The notes under the pieces are model-generated. The model was not told the DNA's origin, searched no databases, and saw nothing but the letters and a program-made list of their open reading frames with translations. 64,000 bases of DNA, from NCBI GenBank assembly GCA_030546905.1, contig JAUOPI010000019.1, positions 1-64,000 of the forward strand. The letters run 5' to 3'. The first letter of the stretch is position 1. Each line of letters opens with the position of its first letter. The position numbers were made by a program, and so were the translations under genes. The stretch is from Granulosicoccaceae sp. 1_MG-2023. Its GTDB lineage: Bacteria > Pseudomonadota > Gammaproteobacteria > Granulosicoccales > Granulosicoccaceae. Below are positions 34,876-43,947 of this stretch, piece after piece.

Positions 34876-35502
34876 TCAGTCACGCGACTTACTGAACAGA
34901 AACTGCGGCAGCGACAGGCCGAAAAACACCGCGCACAGCCGCAGCACGATAATCGTCAGCATGGCCGGCACCATGGCCGCTTCGGGCGGCAGGCCTGATT
35001 CGAGCAGGGCCAGATACAAAAAGCCGCCGGACAGCGCTGCGGTGGCGTAGATCTCGCGATGGAAAATCAGCGGCACCTCATTGCACAGCACGTCGCGCAG
35101 TATGCCGCCGGCAACGCCGGTCATCAGGCCCATCAGCAGGGCAATCTCCGGTTGGTGGCCGAGGTTGGTGGCTTTTTGTATTCCGGCGATGACAAAAAAG
35201 GCCAGCCCCACCGCATCGCAGATTTCAATGGCTCGCAGCGGCACCTTCACAAAGCGCACCACGACAAAGGTGGCCACTGCGGCAAGAATGCCGGTGCTGA
35301 GATAGCCGGTGTCGGCGATCCAGATCACCGGATGCGCGTCCAGCGTTACATCACGCAGGGTACCGCCGCCCAGGGCGGTGATCAGTGCCACCACAATCAC
35401 CCCGAACAGATCGAAGCGTTTTTCTATCGCGGTCAGGGTGCCGGCAATGGCAAAAACGGCGACACCGAAAATATCGAGAAAATGAACAAATGAGGGCGTC
35501 AT
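34876..35502 (-). CDS. TRIC/UPF0126-family membrane protein
   Basis: This protein of about 208 residues has seven predicted hydrophobic segments and two copies of the family signature (GGGTLRDVTLD and GGILRDVLCNE). These are the repeated glycine-containing elements of prokaryotic trimeric intracellular cation channel homologues (formerly UPF0126, YadS/YicG type). I place the start at ATG 35502, giving MTPSFVHFLDIFG, although an in-frame start at 35562 exists. Ion specificity in this organism is unknown. Confidence 0.88.
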   Translation of the reverse strand: MTPSFVHFLDIFGVAVFAIAGTLTAIEKRFDLFGVIVVALITALGGGTLRDVTLDAHPVIWIADTGYLSTGILAAVATFVVVRFVKVPLRAIEICDAVGLAFFVIAGIQKATNLGHQPEIALLMGLMTGVAGGILRDVLCNEVPLIFHREIYATAALSGGFLYLALLESGLPPEAAMVPAMLTIIVLRLCAVFFGLSLPQFLFSKSRD

Positions 35503-35610
35503 CAGGCAGGTACCGGCAAAATGGCCCGCCAGTTTAAAAGCCTGCGCGCCAATGCGCCACATTTGTGCGTCAGGCAGCCGTGCCGGGGTCAGTTGAAGAC
35601 CGCAGCGGCC

Positions 35611-36954
35611 TTATTGAGGCGCCGGGCGGCGGCGACCGAAAATCAGGTACAGGGGCACGGTCAGGGCAAAAACACTCAGCCCCACAGCAAGCCCCGACAG
35701 TGTGTGCCCGGCAATCTGCACCGGGTGATCGATGCTGAACAACATGCCGACACAGCTGAGCGCGCCGGCCAGTGATAACAGCGGGAAGCGGCCGATGTTC
35801 AGCGGTGTACGCCAGGCGCGGGTGCAGTGCGGACGCTTGTAGCGCAGCAGGATATTGCTCAGGTTGACCATCAGAAACAGGATAAAAATCCCGATGTCGG
35901 AGACCGAGGCCAGGATGTGAATGCCGCCGAGTAACAAAAAGCAGCCCGAAGCCAGCCCGGTCAGGACTATCGCCGCGACCGGCGTTTGGCGGCGCGGGTG
36001 AACACGCGCCAGCACGGCCGGCAAGGCATTGCTGCGGGCGATGCCGTAAATCATCCGGGCACAGACAATCAGCGTGATCAGGACCGTGTTCGCGGTGGCA
36101 AACAAGGCGATCAGCGCCATCAGCGTCGGTGTATGACCGCCGATCAGCACCAGCATTACCGCCGCCAGTGGTTGTTCGGTTCCGGCCAGCTCCGCGGCCG
36201 GAATCACGCTGACCGCGACGATTGCAACGAGGATATAGATCACCGTCGAGATCAACAGGGCCAGCAGGAAGGCGCGGGGCAGTGTGCGTTGCGGGTCGCG
36301 GGTTTCTTCGGCGATATTGGCTATATCTTCAAAGCCCATATAGGCGAAGAAAATCAACGCCGCCGCGGAGATCACCGGTAGCACCGATGCGCCGTCACTG
36401 CCTTGCGGCAGGGCGCTCAGGTCGGCCGGCTGCAGTCCGCCCCGCAGCATTGCCCAGCCCCCGGCACCGATAATCAGCAACAGGCCGCCGACTTCAATAC
36501 CGGTGGCGACGGTGTTCAGGGCGGCCGATTGGCGGATGCCGAGATAGCTCACCAGACTCATTACCGCGATCAGCAGGGCGGCGCAGAGCGTGCGGTCCAG
36601 CGGGATAAAATAGGCGGCATAATCGGCAAAGCCTGTGGCCACCGCGCTGGCGGTGGAGAAGCCGATCACAATGGCGACCACGCCGACGATCCAGGCCAGC
36701 GCATCGCTGCCGAAGGCGGTGCGGATGTAGAGGTACTCGGCTGCCGCCTGCGGGAACAGACAGGACAGTTCCGCGTAGCTGGCGGCGGTAAAGCCGGCCA
36801 CCAACGCCGCCAGCAGAAATGACAGCCAGAGCATATTGCCGGCCAGTCCGGCCGCCGTGCCGATCAGCACATAGACGCCGGCGCCGAGGATCAGGCCGAC
36901 GCCGTAGATCACGACCTGTGACAGTGGCAGACAACGTTTGAGTTCAGTGGCCAT
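35611..36954 (-). CDS. APC-superfamily amino acid permease
   Basis: This 447-residue transporter has about 12 membrane segments. TM1 carries YGVGLILGAGVYVLIG, the glycine-rich substrate motif of the amino acid-polyamine-organocation group. TM6-region FFAYMGFEDIANIAEETRDPQRTLPRA is also typical and suggests an amino acid or cationic substrate. It is transcribed alone. The neighbouring racemases and D-amino acid dehydrogenase suggest an amino acid, which is inference. Confidence 0.9.
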   Translation of the reverse strand: MATELKRCLPLSQVVIYGVGLILGAGVYVLIGTAAGLAGNMLWLSFLLAALVAGFTAASYAELSCLFPQAAAEYLYIRTAFGSDALAWIVGVVAIVIGFSTASAVATGFADYAAYFIPLDRTLCAALLIAVMSLVSYLGIRQSAALNTVATGIEVGGLLLIIGAGGWAMLRGGLQPADLSALPQGSDGASVLPVISAAALIFFAYMGFEDIANIAEETRDPQRTLPRAFLLALLISTVIYILVAIVAVSVIPAAELAGTEQPLAAVMLVLIGGHTPTLMALIALFATANTVLITLIVCARMIYGIARSNALPAVLARVHPRRQTPVAAIVLTGLASGCFLLLGGIHILASVSDIGIFILFLMVNLSNILLRYKRPHCTRAWRTPLNIGRFPLLSLAGALSCVGMLFSIDHPVQIAGHTLSGLAVGLSVFALTVPLYLIFGRRRPAPQ

Positions 36955-37018
36955 GGTGTCCCGCTAAGGCTTTATGACAAGTATGACACCAGTAACAATG
37001 GCAATGTTGTGGTGAAAG

Positions 37019-37046
37019 ACGGCAGCCCGGCAAACCTGGCTGCCGT
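37019..37046 (-). terminator. Candidate terminator after CMD-family gene
   Basis: A nine-base-pair stem ACGGCAGCC/GGCTGCCGT with a ten-base loop lies just after the CMD-family stop codon. On the gene strand CTTTCACC follows, a poor T-tract. Confidence 0.4.
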
Positions 37047-37062
37047 GTCAGTGCAGGCAGGC

Positions 37063-37413
37063 TTATGACAAGCCCTGTGCTTCAAACTGTTTGACCGCCT
37101 CAAGCGCCTGGCTGCCGTAGACCACTGACGGGCCGCCGCCCATCATCACTGCCACGCTGATGGTTTCGGCGATTTCATCCTTGCCGGCTCCGGCCTTCAT
37201 GGCGTCGTGCACATGAAAGGCGATGCAGCCGTCACAGCGCACGGTAATCGCGATGCCGAGCGCGATCAGCTCTTTGGTTTTGGTGTCCAGCGCACCGGCT
37301 TCACTGCTGGCGGCGTGCAGGGCACCGAAGGCCTGCATGGTGGCGGGAATGGCCTGCCCGAGCGCTTCCATACCTGCGCCGAGCTCCTGATAGTTTGCGG
37401 GGAAGTCTTTCAT
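37063..37413 (-). CDS. Carboxymuconolactone decarboxylase (AhpD-like) family protein
   Basis: This 116-residue protein has the AhpD-type motif TVRCDGCIAFHVHDAMKAGA, with a redox CxxC and nearby histidine, as in alkylhydroperoxidase-like members. The family also contains true decarboxylases, but those usually lack the CxxC. A peroxide- or disulfide-linked role is therefore more likely. GGAG precedes the ATG. It is a short single gene between an Asp/Glu-type racemase and an amino acid permease. Confidence 0.9.
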   Translation of the reverse strand: MKDFPANYQELGAGMEALGQAIPATMQAFGALHAASSEAGALDTKTKELIALGIAITVRCDGCIAFHVHDAMKAGAGKDEIAETISVAVMMGGGPSVVYGSQALEAVKQFEAQGLS

Positions 37414-37506
37414 GGTCGGTCTCCGGTCAATCTGAGGATGGAAGACAGGAAGTTAAGCCTTCCTGATGAAAGCAGTGTTACCCCGCCGGCCGGCCGGCGC
37501 CCTGAG

Positions 37507-38217
37507 CTAAGTCAATTCAGCCTCTGTTTGGCAGGCGTAATCGACCGCCGCCTGCGCGTGCAGCAGCGTGGTGTCGAACAGTTTGACCTCAGTGTCCTGC
37601 TGCGTGACCAGCATGCCGATTTCGGTACAGCCGAGAATCACCGCCTGGGCGCCGCGCGCGGCCAGCTCATCGATCGCGCTCAGATAGAGCGCTTTTGACC
37701 CGGGCCGGATAAGCCCGGCGCAGAGTTCCCGGTAGATGATCCCGTGTACCTGTTGGCGTTGCTGTTCGCCGGGGATCAGCACGTCAATCCCGTAGCGCTG
37801 GCTGAGCCGGTCTTTGTAGAAAGCCTGTTCCATGGTGAAGGCGGTGCCCAGCAGGCCGACTTTGCTGATGCCGGCGGCGAGCAGGGCGTCGGCGGTGGCA
37901 TCGGCGATATGCAGCAGGGGCAGAGCGGTGGCCGCTTCGATCTGCGGCGCGATCTTATGCATGGTGTTGGTACAGATCAGCAGAAAATCCGCGCCGGCGG
38001 CCTCGATGCGTTTGGCCGCGTCGCAAAGCAGCGTTGCCGTGCCCTGCCAGTCGCCGGCGTGCTGGCATTGTTCGATGGGGTCGAAATCGACGCTGTAGAG
38101 GGCGATTCTGGCCGAATGCAAGCCGCCGAGTCTTTGCGCCACGCCGCGGTTAATGGCGCGGTAGTAGATGGCGGTGCTTTCCCAGCTCATGCCGCCGAGC
38201 AGGCCGATGGTTTTCAT
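37507..38217 (-). CDS. Aspartate/glutamate racemase family protein
   Basis: This 236-residue cofactor-independent racemase of the YgeA/AspR type has two catalytic cysteines in LLICTNTMHK (about 84) and VILGCTEIGML (about 196), plus the N-terminal IGLLGGMSWEST motif. The start ATG 38217 was chosen because the extra upstream residues to 38268 do not resemble the family. Substrate could be Asp, Glu or a broad amino acid set. It lies downstream of, but is separated by a terminator from, the alr operon. Confidence 0.9.
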   Translation of the reverse strand: MKTIGLLGGMSWESTAIYYRAINRGVAQRLGGLHSARIALYSVDFDPIEQCQHAGDWQGTATLLCDAAKRIEAAGADFLLICTNTMHKIAPQIEAATALPLLHIADATADALLAAGISKVGLLGTAFTMEQAFYKDRLSQRYGIDVLIPGEQQRQQVHGIIYRELCAGLIRPGSKALYLSAIDELAARGAQAVILGCTEIGMLVTQQDTEVKLFDTTLLHAQAAVDYACQTEAELT

Positions 38218-38329
38218 AAGCGCTCCCTGAGAGGTCCGGCTGCACGTCAGCCCGGTGCCGGCGTGCACAGTGCCTGAGTGTAAGCGTCCGGCGCGCTTGT
38301 GTCAGGGGATTGCGGCGGACCGGAATGGC

Positions 38330-38366
38330 AAAAAGGCAAACCGCCGGCCGGCGGCTTGCCCTTTTT
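38330..38366 (-). terminator. Terminator of the dadA-ridA-alr operon
   Basis: The arms GGCAAACCGCC and GGCGGCTTGCC pair with one mismatch around GGCC. They are flanked by five A on one side and five T on the other, so it can work in both directions. It lies 22 bases beyond the alr stop. Confidence 0.85.
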
Positions 38367-38388
38367 CCGATGTTGTCAGATGTTGCGC

Positions 38389-39468
38389 TCAGCCTTTGAG
38401 CTTGCGGTGCACGCGGCGGCTGATGCCGGTGAACAGGGTGTAGGAAATCGTGTCGCACCAGGGAGCCACTTCATTGGCCAGCAGATTTTCGCCCCAGAAC
38501 TCCACATTGGCGCCCAGCTCCGCGTCCAGTCCGGTCAGATCCACGGTCAGCATATCCATGGAGACGCGGCCGATAATGCGTGTGCGCTGGCCGTTAACCA
38601 GCACCGGTGTGCCGTTTTTGGCCTGACGCGGATAGCCGTCGGCATAGCCCATGGCAACAGTGCCGACACGGGTCGGTTTGTCGCATACCCAGGTGCCGTT
38701 GTAGCCGACCGCATCGCCGGCCTGCAGCTCGTGTATGGCAATCACTTCCGAGCTCAGGGTCATGGCCGGTTTCAGCTGCGCCTGAACCTCATCGTTATCG
38801 CCCTTGAACGGGGATGAGCCGTAGAGAATGATGCCGGGTCTTTGCCAGTCGTGGTGCGCGGCGCTGTGTCTCATGGTCGCGGCTGAGTTGGCAAAACTCA
38901 TAGGCGAGGGACAGTCGCGGTTTACGCTGTTGTAAATGTCGATCTGTTGCTGTGTGACCGGGCTGTCCGGATCATCGGCGGAGGTGAAATGGCTCAGCAG
39001 GGTAATGCTGTTGACCTTCGCCATGGCTTTCAGACGCTGGTAGGCATGTTTGTATTCTTCCGGACCAAAGCCCAGACGGTGCATGCCGGTGTCGAGTTTG
39101 AGCCAGACGTTAATCGGTTGTGCCAGGCTTGCATCAGCGATGGCCTGTAGCTGAAATTCGTTGTGTACTGCGGTGTAGATATTGTGCCGGCAGATGTAAT
39201 CGAGCTCATCGGCAGTGAAAAAGCCTTCCAGCAGGACAATCGGTTTGCTGATGCCGGCCTCACGCAGTTCGATTGCTTCCTCGATGCAGGCGACGGCAAA
39301 TCCGTCGGCCTGCGCTTCGAGCTTGTGCGCCACCGCCACGGCACCATGGCCGTAGGCGTTGGCTTTGATCACGGCCAGCGCTTTCTGCTGCGGCGCCCGG
39401 GACTTGGCGACCCGGTAGTTATGCGCAATGGCATCCAGGTCAATGGTGACAGTTGCTGCTCTGGCCAT
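38389..39468 (-). CDS. alr: Alanine racemase
   Basis: This 359-residue PLP enzyme interconverts L- and D-alanine. The Schiff-base lysine is Lys35 in VIKANAYGHG, and the catalytic tyrosine is in DAVGYNGTWV in the C-terminal beta domain. It sits nine bases after ridA in the order dadA-ridA-alr, so it corresponds functionally to catabolic DadX, which feeds D-alanine to the dehydrogenase. Whether a second, biosynthetic racemase exists elsewhere cannot be seen here. Confidence 0.95.
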   Translation of the reverse strand: MARAATVTIDLDAIAHNYRVAKSRAPQQKALAVIKANAYGHGAVAVAHKLEAQADGFAVACIEEAIELREAGISKPIVLLEGFFTADELDYICRHNIYTAVHNEFQLQAIADASLAQPINVWLKLDTGMHRLGFGPEEYKHAYQRLKAMAKVNSITLLSHFTSADDPDSPVTQQQIDIYNSVNRDCPSPMSFANSAATMRHSAAHHDWQRPGIILYGSSPFKGDNDEVQAQLKPAMTLSSEVIAIHELQAGDAVGYNGTWVCDKPTRVGTVAMGYADGYPRQAKNGTPVLVNGQRTRIIGRVSMDMLTVDLTGLDAELGANVEFWGENLLANEVAPWCDTISYTLFTGISRRVHRKLKG

Positions 39469-39477
39469 GGTTCAGTC

Positions 39478-39861
39478 TCACAGCACCATAACGGCTTCGA
39501 TTTCGACATCCGCATCTTTCGGCAGTGATTTGACTGCGAATGCGGCGCGTGCCGGGTAGGGCTCGGAGAAGTAGCGGGCCATGACTTCGTTCAGTTCAGC
39601 GAAGTATTTCAGGTCGGACAGCAGGACCGTGACCTTAACGAATTCACCCAGCGAGCCGCCGGCGGCTTCGGCAACGGCTTTGAGGTTTTCGAAAACCTGT
39701 ACCGCTTGCGCTTCAAAGGACTCGGTGACCATTTCCATGGTTTGCGGATTGAGCGGAATCTGACCGGAAATGTAGACGGTGTCACCGGCTTTCACGGCCT
39801 GTGAGTAGGTGCCGATCGCCGCCGGTGCCTTGTCCGTTGCAATGATGGTTTTTTCAGTCAT
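39478..39861 (-). CDS. ridA: RidA, 2-iminoacid/enamine deaminase
   Basis: This 127-residue canonical RidA protein has an N-terminal [24 protein letters not shown] and a C-terminal [22 protein letters not shown]. That segment retains the catalytic arginine of the imine deaminases. It hydrolyses reactive imines released by PLP enzymes and amino acid dehydrogenases. Location between dadA and alr fits clearance of iminopyruvate made by DadA. ATG 39861 is preferred; upstream codons extend into unrelated sequence. Confidence 0.94.
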   Translation of the reverse strand: MTEKTIIATDKAPAAIGTYSQAVKAGDTVYISGQIPLNPQTMEMVTESFEAQAVQVFENLKAVAEAAGGSLGEFVKVTVLLSDLKYFAELNEVMARYFSEPYPARAAFAVKSLPKDADVEIEAVMVL

Positions 39862-39898
39862 GGTAAATACCTTTTTGTTGATCGTGAGTGTTGAGATG

Positions 39899-41155
39899 TC
39901 AGCTATAGCGGGCCACAGACAGCCCGTCCGGATCGATGTCCGGTTGTTTGCCGTTGACCACGTCCGCGACAAACCGGGACGAGCCCAGAGACATGGTCCA
40001 GCCCAGCGTGCCGTGGCCGCTGTTGAGGATCAGGTTGTCGTAACGGGTTTGACCCAGCACCGGCACGCTGTCCGGGGTCATCGGCCGCAGCCCTGTCCAG
40101 AATTCGGCACCGTCCACATCGCCCGCGCCGGGGAACAGATCGCGGACCGTAAACTCAATCGCGCCGCGGCGTTTCGGGTTCAGGTCTTTGTTGAAGTTGG
40201 CCACTTCAGCGATACCGCCGACCCGGATGCGGTCATCAAAACGGGTCACGGCCACTTTGTATTTCTGGTCCATTACCGTTGAGACCGGTGCTTTGCTCTC
40301 GTCGATGATCGGCATGGTCAGGGAATAGCCTTTGAGCGGATAGACCGGCACATTGATGCCGATTTTACCCAGCAGATGAGGCGCATAGCTGCCCAGTGCG
40401 ACTACGTATTTGTCGGCCTTCAACTCGCCGGCGCTGGTTTGCACTGCGGTGACCTTGCCCTTGTCGGTGTCGATGGAAAGAATTTCCGTCTCCATCATAA
40501 ACCTCACGCCCAGCTTCTTGCACTCCTCAGCCAGCCCTTTGGTGAATTTATGGCAATCGCCGGTGCCGTCGCCCGGCAGATACAGCCCGCCGGCGATCTT
40601 GTCCTTTACGTTTGCCAGCGCCGGCTCGCGCGCGATACAGCCGGCGACATCGATCATTTCATGCGGCACGTTACAGCGTTTCAGTATCGCCACATCACCG
40701 GCCGCGCCATCGAGTTCCTTCTGACTGCGGAAGACTTCCAGCGTGCCCTTCATGCGCATGTCGTAGTCCAGCGTCAGCTCTTCGTTGAGCTCGCGGAAAC
40801 ACTCGGCGCTGTAACGCGCCACGCGCAGCATGCGTTCCTTGTTCACATCAAATGCTTTGTGCGTGCACTGGCCGAGCATTTTGGCCAGCCAGCCCAGGGT
40901 TCTCAGATCGAACTCGCGGACGTTGAAATAGAGCGGTGAAATGTCCTGCATCATCCATTTGATGGCTTTCAACGGCACACCCGGCGCGCCCCACGGCGTG
41001 GAGTAATCAAATGACAACATGCCAGCGTTGGCATAGCTGGTCTCTGTCGCCGGCGTATCCAGGCGGTCAACCACGGTAACCTCATTGCCCGCTTTGGCCA
41101 GATACCAAGCGGTGGTTACCCCGATGACGCCGCTGCCCAATACCAGAACCTTCAT
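39899..41155 (-). CDS. dadA: D-amino acid dehydrogenase
   Basis: This 418-residue FAD enzyme of the DadA type oxidises D-alanine and other D-amino acids to keto acids with electrons going to the respiratory chain. The dinucleotide motif [19 protein letters not shown] opens the protein, and the C-terminal [24 protein letters not shown] closes the FAD site. ATG 41155 starts directly at MKVLVLGSG. It heads the dadA-ridA-alr operon and is divergent from an Lrp-family regulator. Confidence 0.95.
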   Translation of the reverse strand: MKVLVLGSGVIGVTTAWYLAKAGNEVTVVDRLDTPATETSYANAGMLSFDYSTPWGAPGVPLKAIKWMMQDISPLYFNVREFDLRTLGWLAKMLGQCTHKAFDVNKERMLRVARYSAECFRELNEELTLDYDMRMKGTLEVFRSQKELDGAAGDVAILKRCNVPHEMIDVAGCIAREPALANVKDKIAGGLYLPGDGTGDCHKFTKGLAEECKKLGVRFMMETEILSIDTDKGKVTAVQTSAGELKADKYVVALGSYAPHLLGKIGINVPVYPLKGYSLTMPIIDESKAPVSTVMDQKYKVAVTRFDDRIRVGGIAEVANFNKDLNPKRRGAIEFTVRDLFPGAGDVDGAEFWTGLRPMTPDSVPVLGQTRYDNLILNSGHGTLGWTMSLGSSRFVADVVNGKQPDIDPDGLSVARYS

Positions 41156-41297
41156 AATCAGTCTCTCAATAGCAGTGATGGCGGTAAAATCTGATATCAC
41201 CAGTCTATTAAGAAACCTCCAGAAGAAAGCGTTGATTTTAGCCAATTCCTAGGTTAAAACCCTAAAAACTATTCCTTATTCAGTGAAAAATCGTGTT

Positions 41298-41798
41298 ATG
41301 TCCGATAACAGGAAACGTACCCTCGACAAGCTCGACGTCAGTATCCTCCGCACGCTGCAACAGGACGGGCGTATCAGCTACGTGGATCTGGCCGACAAAG
41401 TCGGCCTGAGCTCCACGCCCTGCATCGAAAGGGTGCGGCGGCTGGAAAAAGAAGGCTATATCGAAGGCTATCACGCGCGCCTCAATCCGGAGCTGCTGGG
41501 CTACAACATGTTGGTGTTTGTCGAGATCTCCCTGTCCTACCAGTCACCGGATTCGTTCCAGAAGTTCAGCAAAGCCGTCGAAGAGCTGCCGTATATTCTG
41601 GAATGCCATCTGGTTTCCGGTGACTCGGACTATCTGATCAAAGCCCGCATCAGCGGCATCTCCGAATACCGCGCTCTGCTTGGCGATATGCTGCTGACCC
41701 TGCCGGGGGTCAAGAACTCCAAAAGCTATATTGTGATGGAAGAGGTCAAAGAGGGACTGAACCTGCCGCTGGATTTCGGTTCCTTGCCCAAGGCGTGA
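41298..41798 (+). CDS. Lrp/AsnC-family transcriptional regulator (DadR/Lrp-like)
   Basis: This protein of about 166 residues has an N-terminal HTH (LDVSILRTLQQDGRISYVDLADKVGLSSTPCIERVRRLE) and a C-terminal RAM ligand domain (VSGDSDYLIKARISG). It is transcribed divergently from dadA with about 140 bases between. This is the arrangement of alanine-responsive regulators of dad operons. A GTG at 41283 would add five residues; neither start has a strong ribosome site. It probably activates dadA-ridA-alr with alanine; this is inferred from context. Confidence 0.9.
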   Translation: MSDNRKRTLDKLDVSILRTLQQDGRISYVDLADKVGLSSTPCIERVRRLEKEGYIEGYHARLNPELLGYNMLVFVEISLSYQSPDSFQKFSKAVEELPYILECHLVSGDSDYLIKARISGISEYRALLGDMLLTLPGVKNSKSYIVMEEVKEGLNLPLDFGSLPKA

Positions 41799-41819
41799 AG
41801 GCGGGACTTCTGATCCGTT

Positions 41820-41858
41820 CCGCCGGCAAGGCCTGAGATCTTAGTGCCTTGCCGGCGG
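41820..41858. terminator. Long perfect hairpin between convergent genes
   Basis: A 13-base-pair perfect stem CCGCCGGCAAGGC/GCCTTGCCGGCGG encloses a 13-base loop, between the Lrp gene and the convergent cupin gene. There is no T-tract; it may terminate with Rho or simply protect 3' ends. Confidence 0.5.
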
Positions 41859-41870
41859 GTCAGACTTGGC

Positions 41871-42689
41871 TTATTCGGAGCGGGCTTTTTCGTATTGGCT
41901 GAGTTTTTCCTCAAAATACGCGGTATTTTCGCCGTAGGGGCCGAGGCCCAGCGAGGTTTTGCGCATCTCATCGACTTCGTTAAAGGCAGCTTCTGCAGGG
42001 CGCAGATACTGAATATCGTTGCGCCAGTAGTATTTGAAGCCGTCAAAGTGTCCGTTTTTCGGATACCAATAGAGAACACCAAAACCGGCCGGATCTTCAA
42101 TCGGCGTGTTGTGGATGCTATTGCCGGGGATGTAGAAATACTGCCCGGTTTCCATCCATTGATACGTGCCCTGAGCCAGCGTACGGGCGCGTCCCGACAC
42201 GGCATAGTAGCACTCGGGCTGGCCGTGGAAGTGTGGGTTGTGGTCCGACGGTTTTCCGTTGGTAATGCCGATCGTCACAGGCCAGTCACTGAGTTCCTTC
42301 CATAAATAACCCACCGGTGCGTTATCAAGCTTGCATTGTTCGGCATTGCCGATCTGGCCGGCGTCGTCGAATGTCAGGCATTCACGCCGGTCCGGAGGAA
42401 TCGTTTCGTCCGGCTGAATGCTTTGAAAGTCGATTTCGCCACTTTCCCAGGCCGCGATATAGGCCTCGACTTTGTCGTTCTGACATTCCTGCGGCATGGA
42501 GTCGGACGGTGCAAAAGGACTGCTGACAAACGGGACGGGCGTTGCTTGCTGGTAGGGTTGCTGCGCGCGGATAAAGTGCCCGTGTTCTTTGAGTTGCTTG
42601 CTTGCGTAGGTCTCCGCTGTGTCGGCTGAGGCGCTGAATGAGATCAGTGTGGCGGTGCAAAACGCGATAGGGAGCTTGTGTCGGGACAT
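41871..42689 (-). CDS. Secreted cupin-domain protein
   Basis: This 272-residue protein has a signal peptide (about 1-22, SASA-DTA). The C-terminal half is a cupin barrel with the metal-ligand pattern HFHGQPECYYAVSG (His-x-His-x4-Glu) and a later histidine in IPGNSIHNTP. Secreted or periplasmic metal cupins include DMSP lyases of the DddW/DddK sort, but I cannot place it in that family from sequence alone. The N-terminal half contains a cysteine-rich stretch (QECQND, RECLTF, EQCKLD). Ligand and reaction unknown. Confidence 0.8.
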   Translation of the reverse strand: MSRHKLPIAFCTATLISFSASADTAETYASKQLKEHGHFIRAQQPYQQATPVPFVSSPFAPSDSMPQECQNDKVEAYIAAWESGEIDFQSIQPDETIPPDRRECLTFDDAGQIGNAEQCKLDNAPVGYLWKELSDWPVTIGITNGKPSDHNPHFHGQPECYYAVSGRARTLAQGTYQWMETGQYFYIPGNSIHNTPIEDPAGFGVLYWYPKNGHFDGFKYYWRNDIQYLRPAEAAFNEVDEMRKTSLGLGPYGENTAYFEEKLSQYEKARSE

Positions 42690-42822
42690 CGTAGCCTGGT
42701 CCTCTTCAGTTTTGGGTTGAAATGTCTCAGATAGGCATAGTCATTTTTGTTGTGTACCGGCTTGTGTTGTTCAGCGTCCGGCCGTCGGCGTGACGGGCCG
42801 GATTCGCCGGTGGTGCGCGTGC

Positions 42823-43173
42823 TTATTTTGTGCGGATCGTGAAGTGCTTCAGGATCGGTTCAATGATTTTCCAGGTACCGGAAAAATCCGCTTCCAATAC
42901 AAGTGCGTCACCGGGATTGACTTCGACCGGCTCGCCGCCGTCCGGTGTGATGATCGCCTTACCCTCAATGACATGAATAAATTCCCAGCCGGAATAGGTG
43001 GCGTGGTAGGTACCCGGCGTGGCTGACCACCAGCCGGCGATCATGGACTCGTCTGCGGAGGTGTACTCAATCCAGGTGGACATGGTCGGTTCGCCTTCAC
43101 GTTTTTCCCAGCCTGCCAGGTCATCGGTGATGGGGCTTACGCTGCGGATCGGCAGCTTTTTAATCGTGCTCAT
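42823..43173 (-). CDS. Small cupin (DUF861-like) protein
   Basis: This 116-residue single-domain cupin of the DUF861/Cupin_3 type contains the conserved ATYSGWEFIHVIEGKAIITPDGGEP block and VNPGDALVLEADFSGTWKIIEP. ATG 43173 follows an AGGA ribosome site; longer in-frame extensions upstream are not supported. Members are often metabolite-binding or ureidoglycolate-type enzymes. It lies about 130 bases upstream, on the same strand, of a second cupin gene. Confidence 0.85.
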   Translation of the reverse strand: MSTIKKLPIRSVSPITDDLAGWEKREGEPTMSTWIEYTSADESMIAGWWSATPGTYHATYSGWEFIHVIEGKAIITPDGGEPVEVNPGDALVLEADFSGTWKIIEPILKHFTIRTK

Positions 43174-43415
43174 GGTGTGTTCCTGTAAAAGAGGTCTGCG
43201 TCGGCCTGCCTGTTGATCGTGGTTTTGCCGCGTGTTTGCCGGCGGCCGCGACAAGGGCAGGGTGGAGCTAAAACTACGATGTTGCGCGGGCGGGGATAAT
43301 TCCCCGTTAAGAGTAATTAAAGAGGGGTAATGGCCAGAGGCTGTGCCGCACAAGGGTGCGGCGACGCTATTGCCGCTTGTGCGTATTGGCTGTGATGGTC
43401 GCTGTGTTCCCGGCT

Positions 43416-43432
43416 TGCACAATGGCGGTGCG
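43416..43432 (+). promoter_or_regulatory. NtrC-like enhancer site upstream of glnK-amtB
   Basis: TGCACA-N5-GGTGCG matches the NtrC consensus TGCACC-N5-GGTGCA at ten of twelve positions. It lies about 105 bases upstream of the sigma-54-like element, a normal enhancer distance. The 422-base gap (43174-43595) holds these elements and no gene. Confidence 0.55.
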
Positions 43433-43536
43433 GAAGGGCTTGTCACTTGCTCCGGCGCTGTGCGCGCGGCTGCGCGAAAACGCCGGATTTTCTCCGATTA
43501 TTTCCTAACTGACTGAAAAATAAACACCTGCTCATG

Positions 43537-43553
43537 TTGGCACAGAAGTTACA
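43537..43553 (+). promoter_or_regulatory. Sigma-54-like promoter of glnK-amtB
   Basis: TTGGCAC-N5-TTACA resembles the consensus TTGGCAC-N5-TTGCA. The GG at -24 and spacing are right, but the -12 GC reads AC. It lies 43 bases before the PII-like start. Nitrogen-regulated glnK-amtB promoters normally use sigma-54. Confidence 0.45.
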
Positions 43554-43595
43554 TTCCTGACGGGAAATAAACTTTCCTAGAGCCTCTTTTAGCCA

Positions 43596-43934
43596 ATGAA
43601 ATTGATTCAGGCAGTCATTCGCTCATCTGCACTCGGGCAAGTGCGTGCGGCACTGACGGCGTCGGGTATCGGCGGTATCAGTGTTTATGAGGCTTCGTGC
43701 TGCCTGACGCAGGATGAGACCGGCGGTGACGGGCTTGCGCTAAACAGGGGGCGAACAGGTGAAACGCGCCGCCGGCTGGAAATCGCAGTGCCTGATATCC
43801 AGCTGGCCGGCGCTTTGGAGGCGCTCTCTGCCGCGCTTCCCGAAGGGCACAAGGACGACGGCGAAATTCATGTAGTCAGATTATTCCAGGCCCGGCGTAT
43901 CCGGACTGGTGAAATTAACGACAATGCACTTTAA
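43596..43934 (+). CDS. Divergent PII-family protein (GlnK-like), degenerate T-loop
   Basis: This 112-residue protein aligns end to end with GlnB/GlnK (start MKLIQAVIRSSALGQVRAAL, ending RIRTGEINDNAL). The T-loop region does not contain the uridylylation tyrosine: the RGAEY equivalent reads RGRTGETRRR. ATP-site positions are also altered (Q39-region LTQD, DGKI to DGEI). It is 13 bases upstream of amtB, so an AmtB-regulatory role is likely, but without covalent control by GlnD. It could be a PII-like protein that has taken a new effector. Confidence 0.85.
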   Translation: MKLIQAVIRSSALGQVRAALTASGIGGISVYEASCCLTQDETGGDGLALNRGRTGETRRRLEIAVPDIQLAGALEALSAALPEGHKDDGEIHVVRLFQARRIRTGEINDNAL

Positions 43935-43947
43935 ACCGGAGTAAGTA

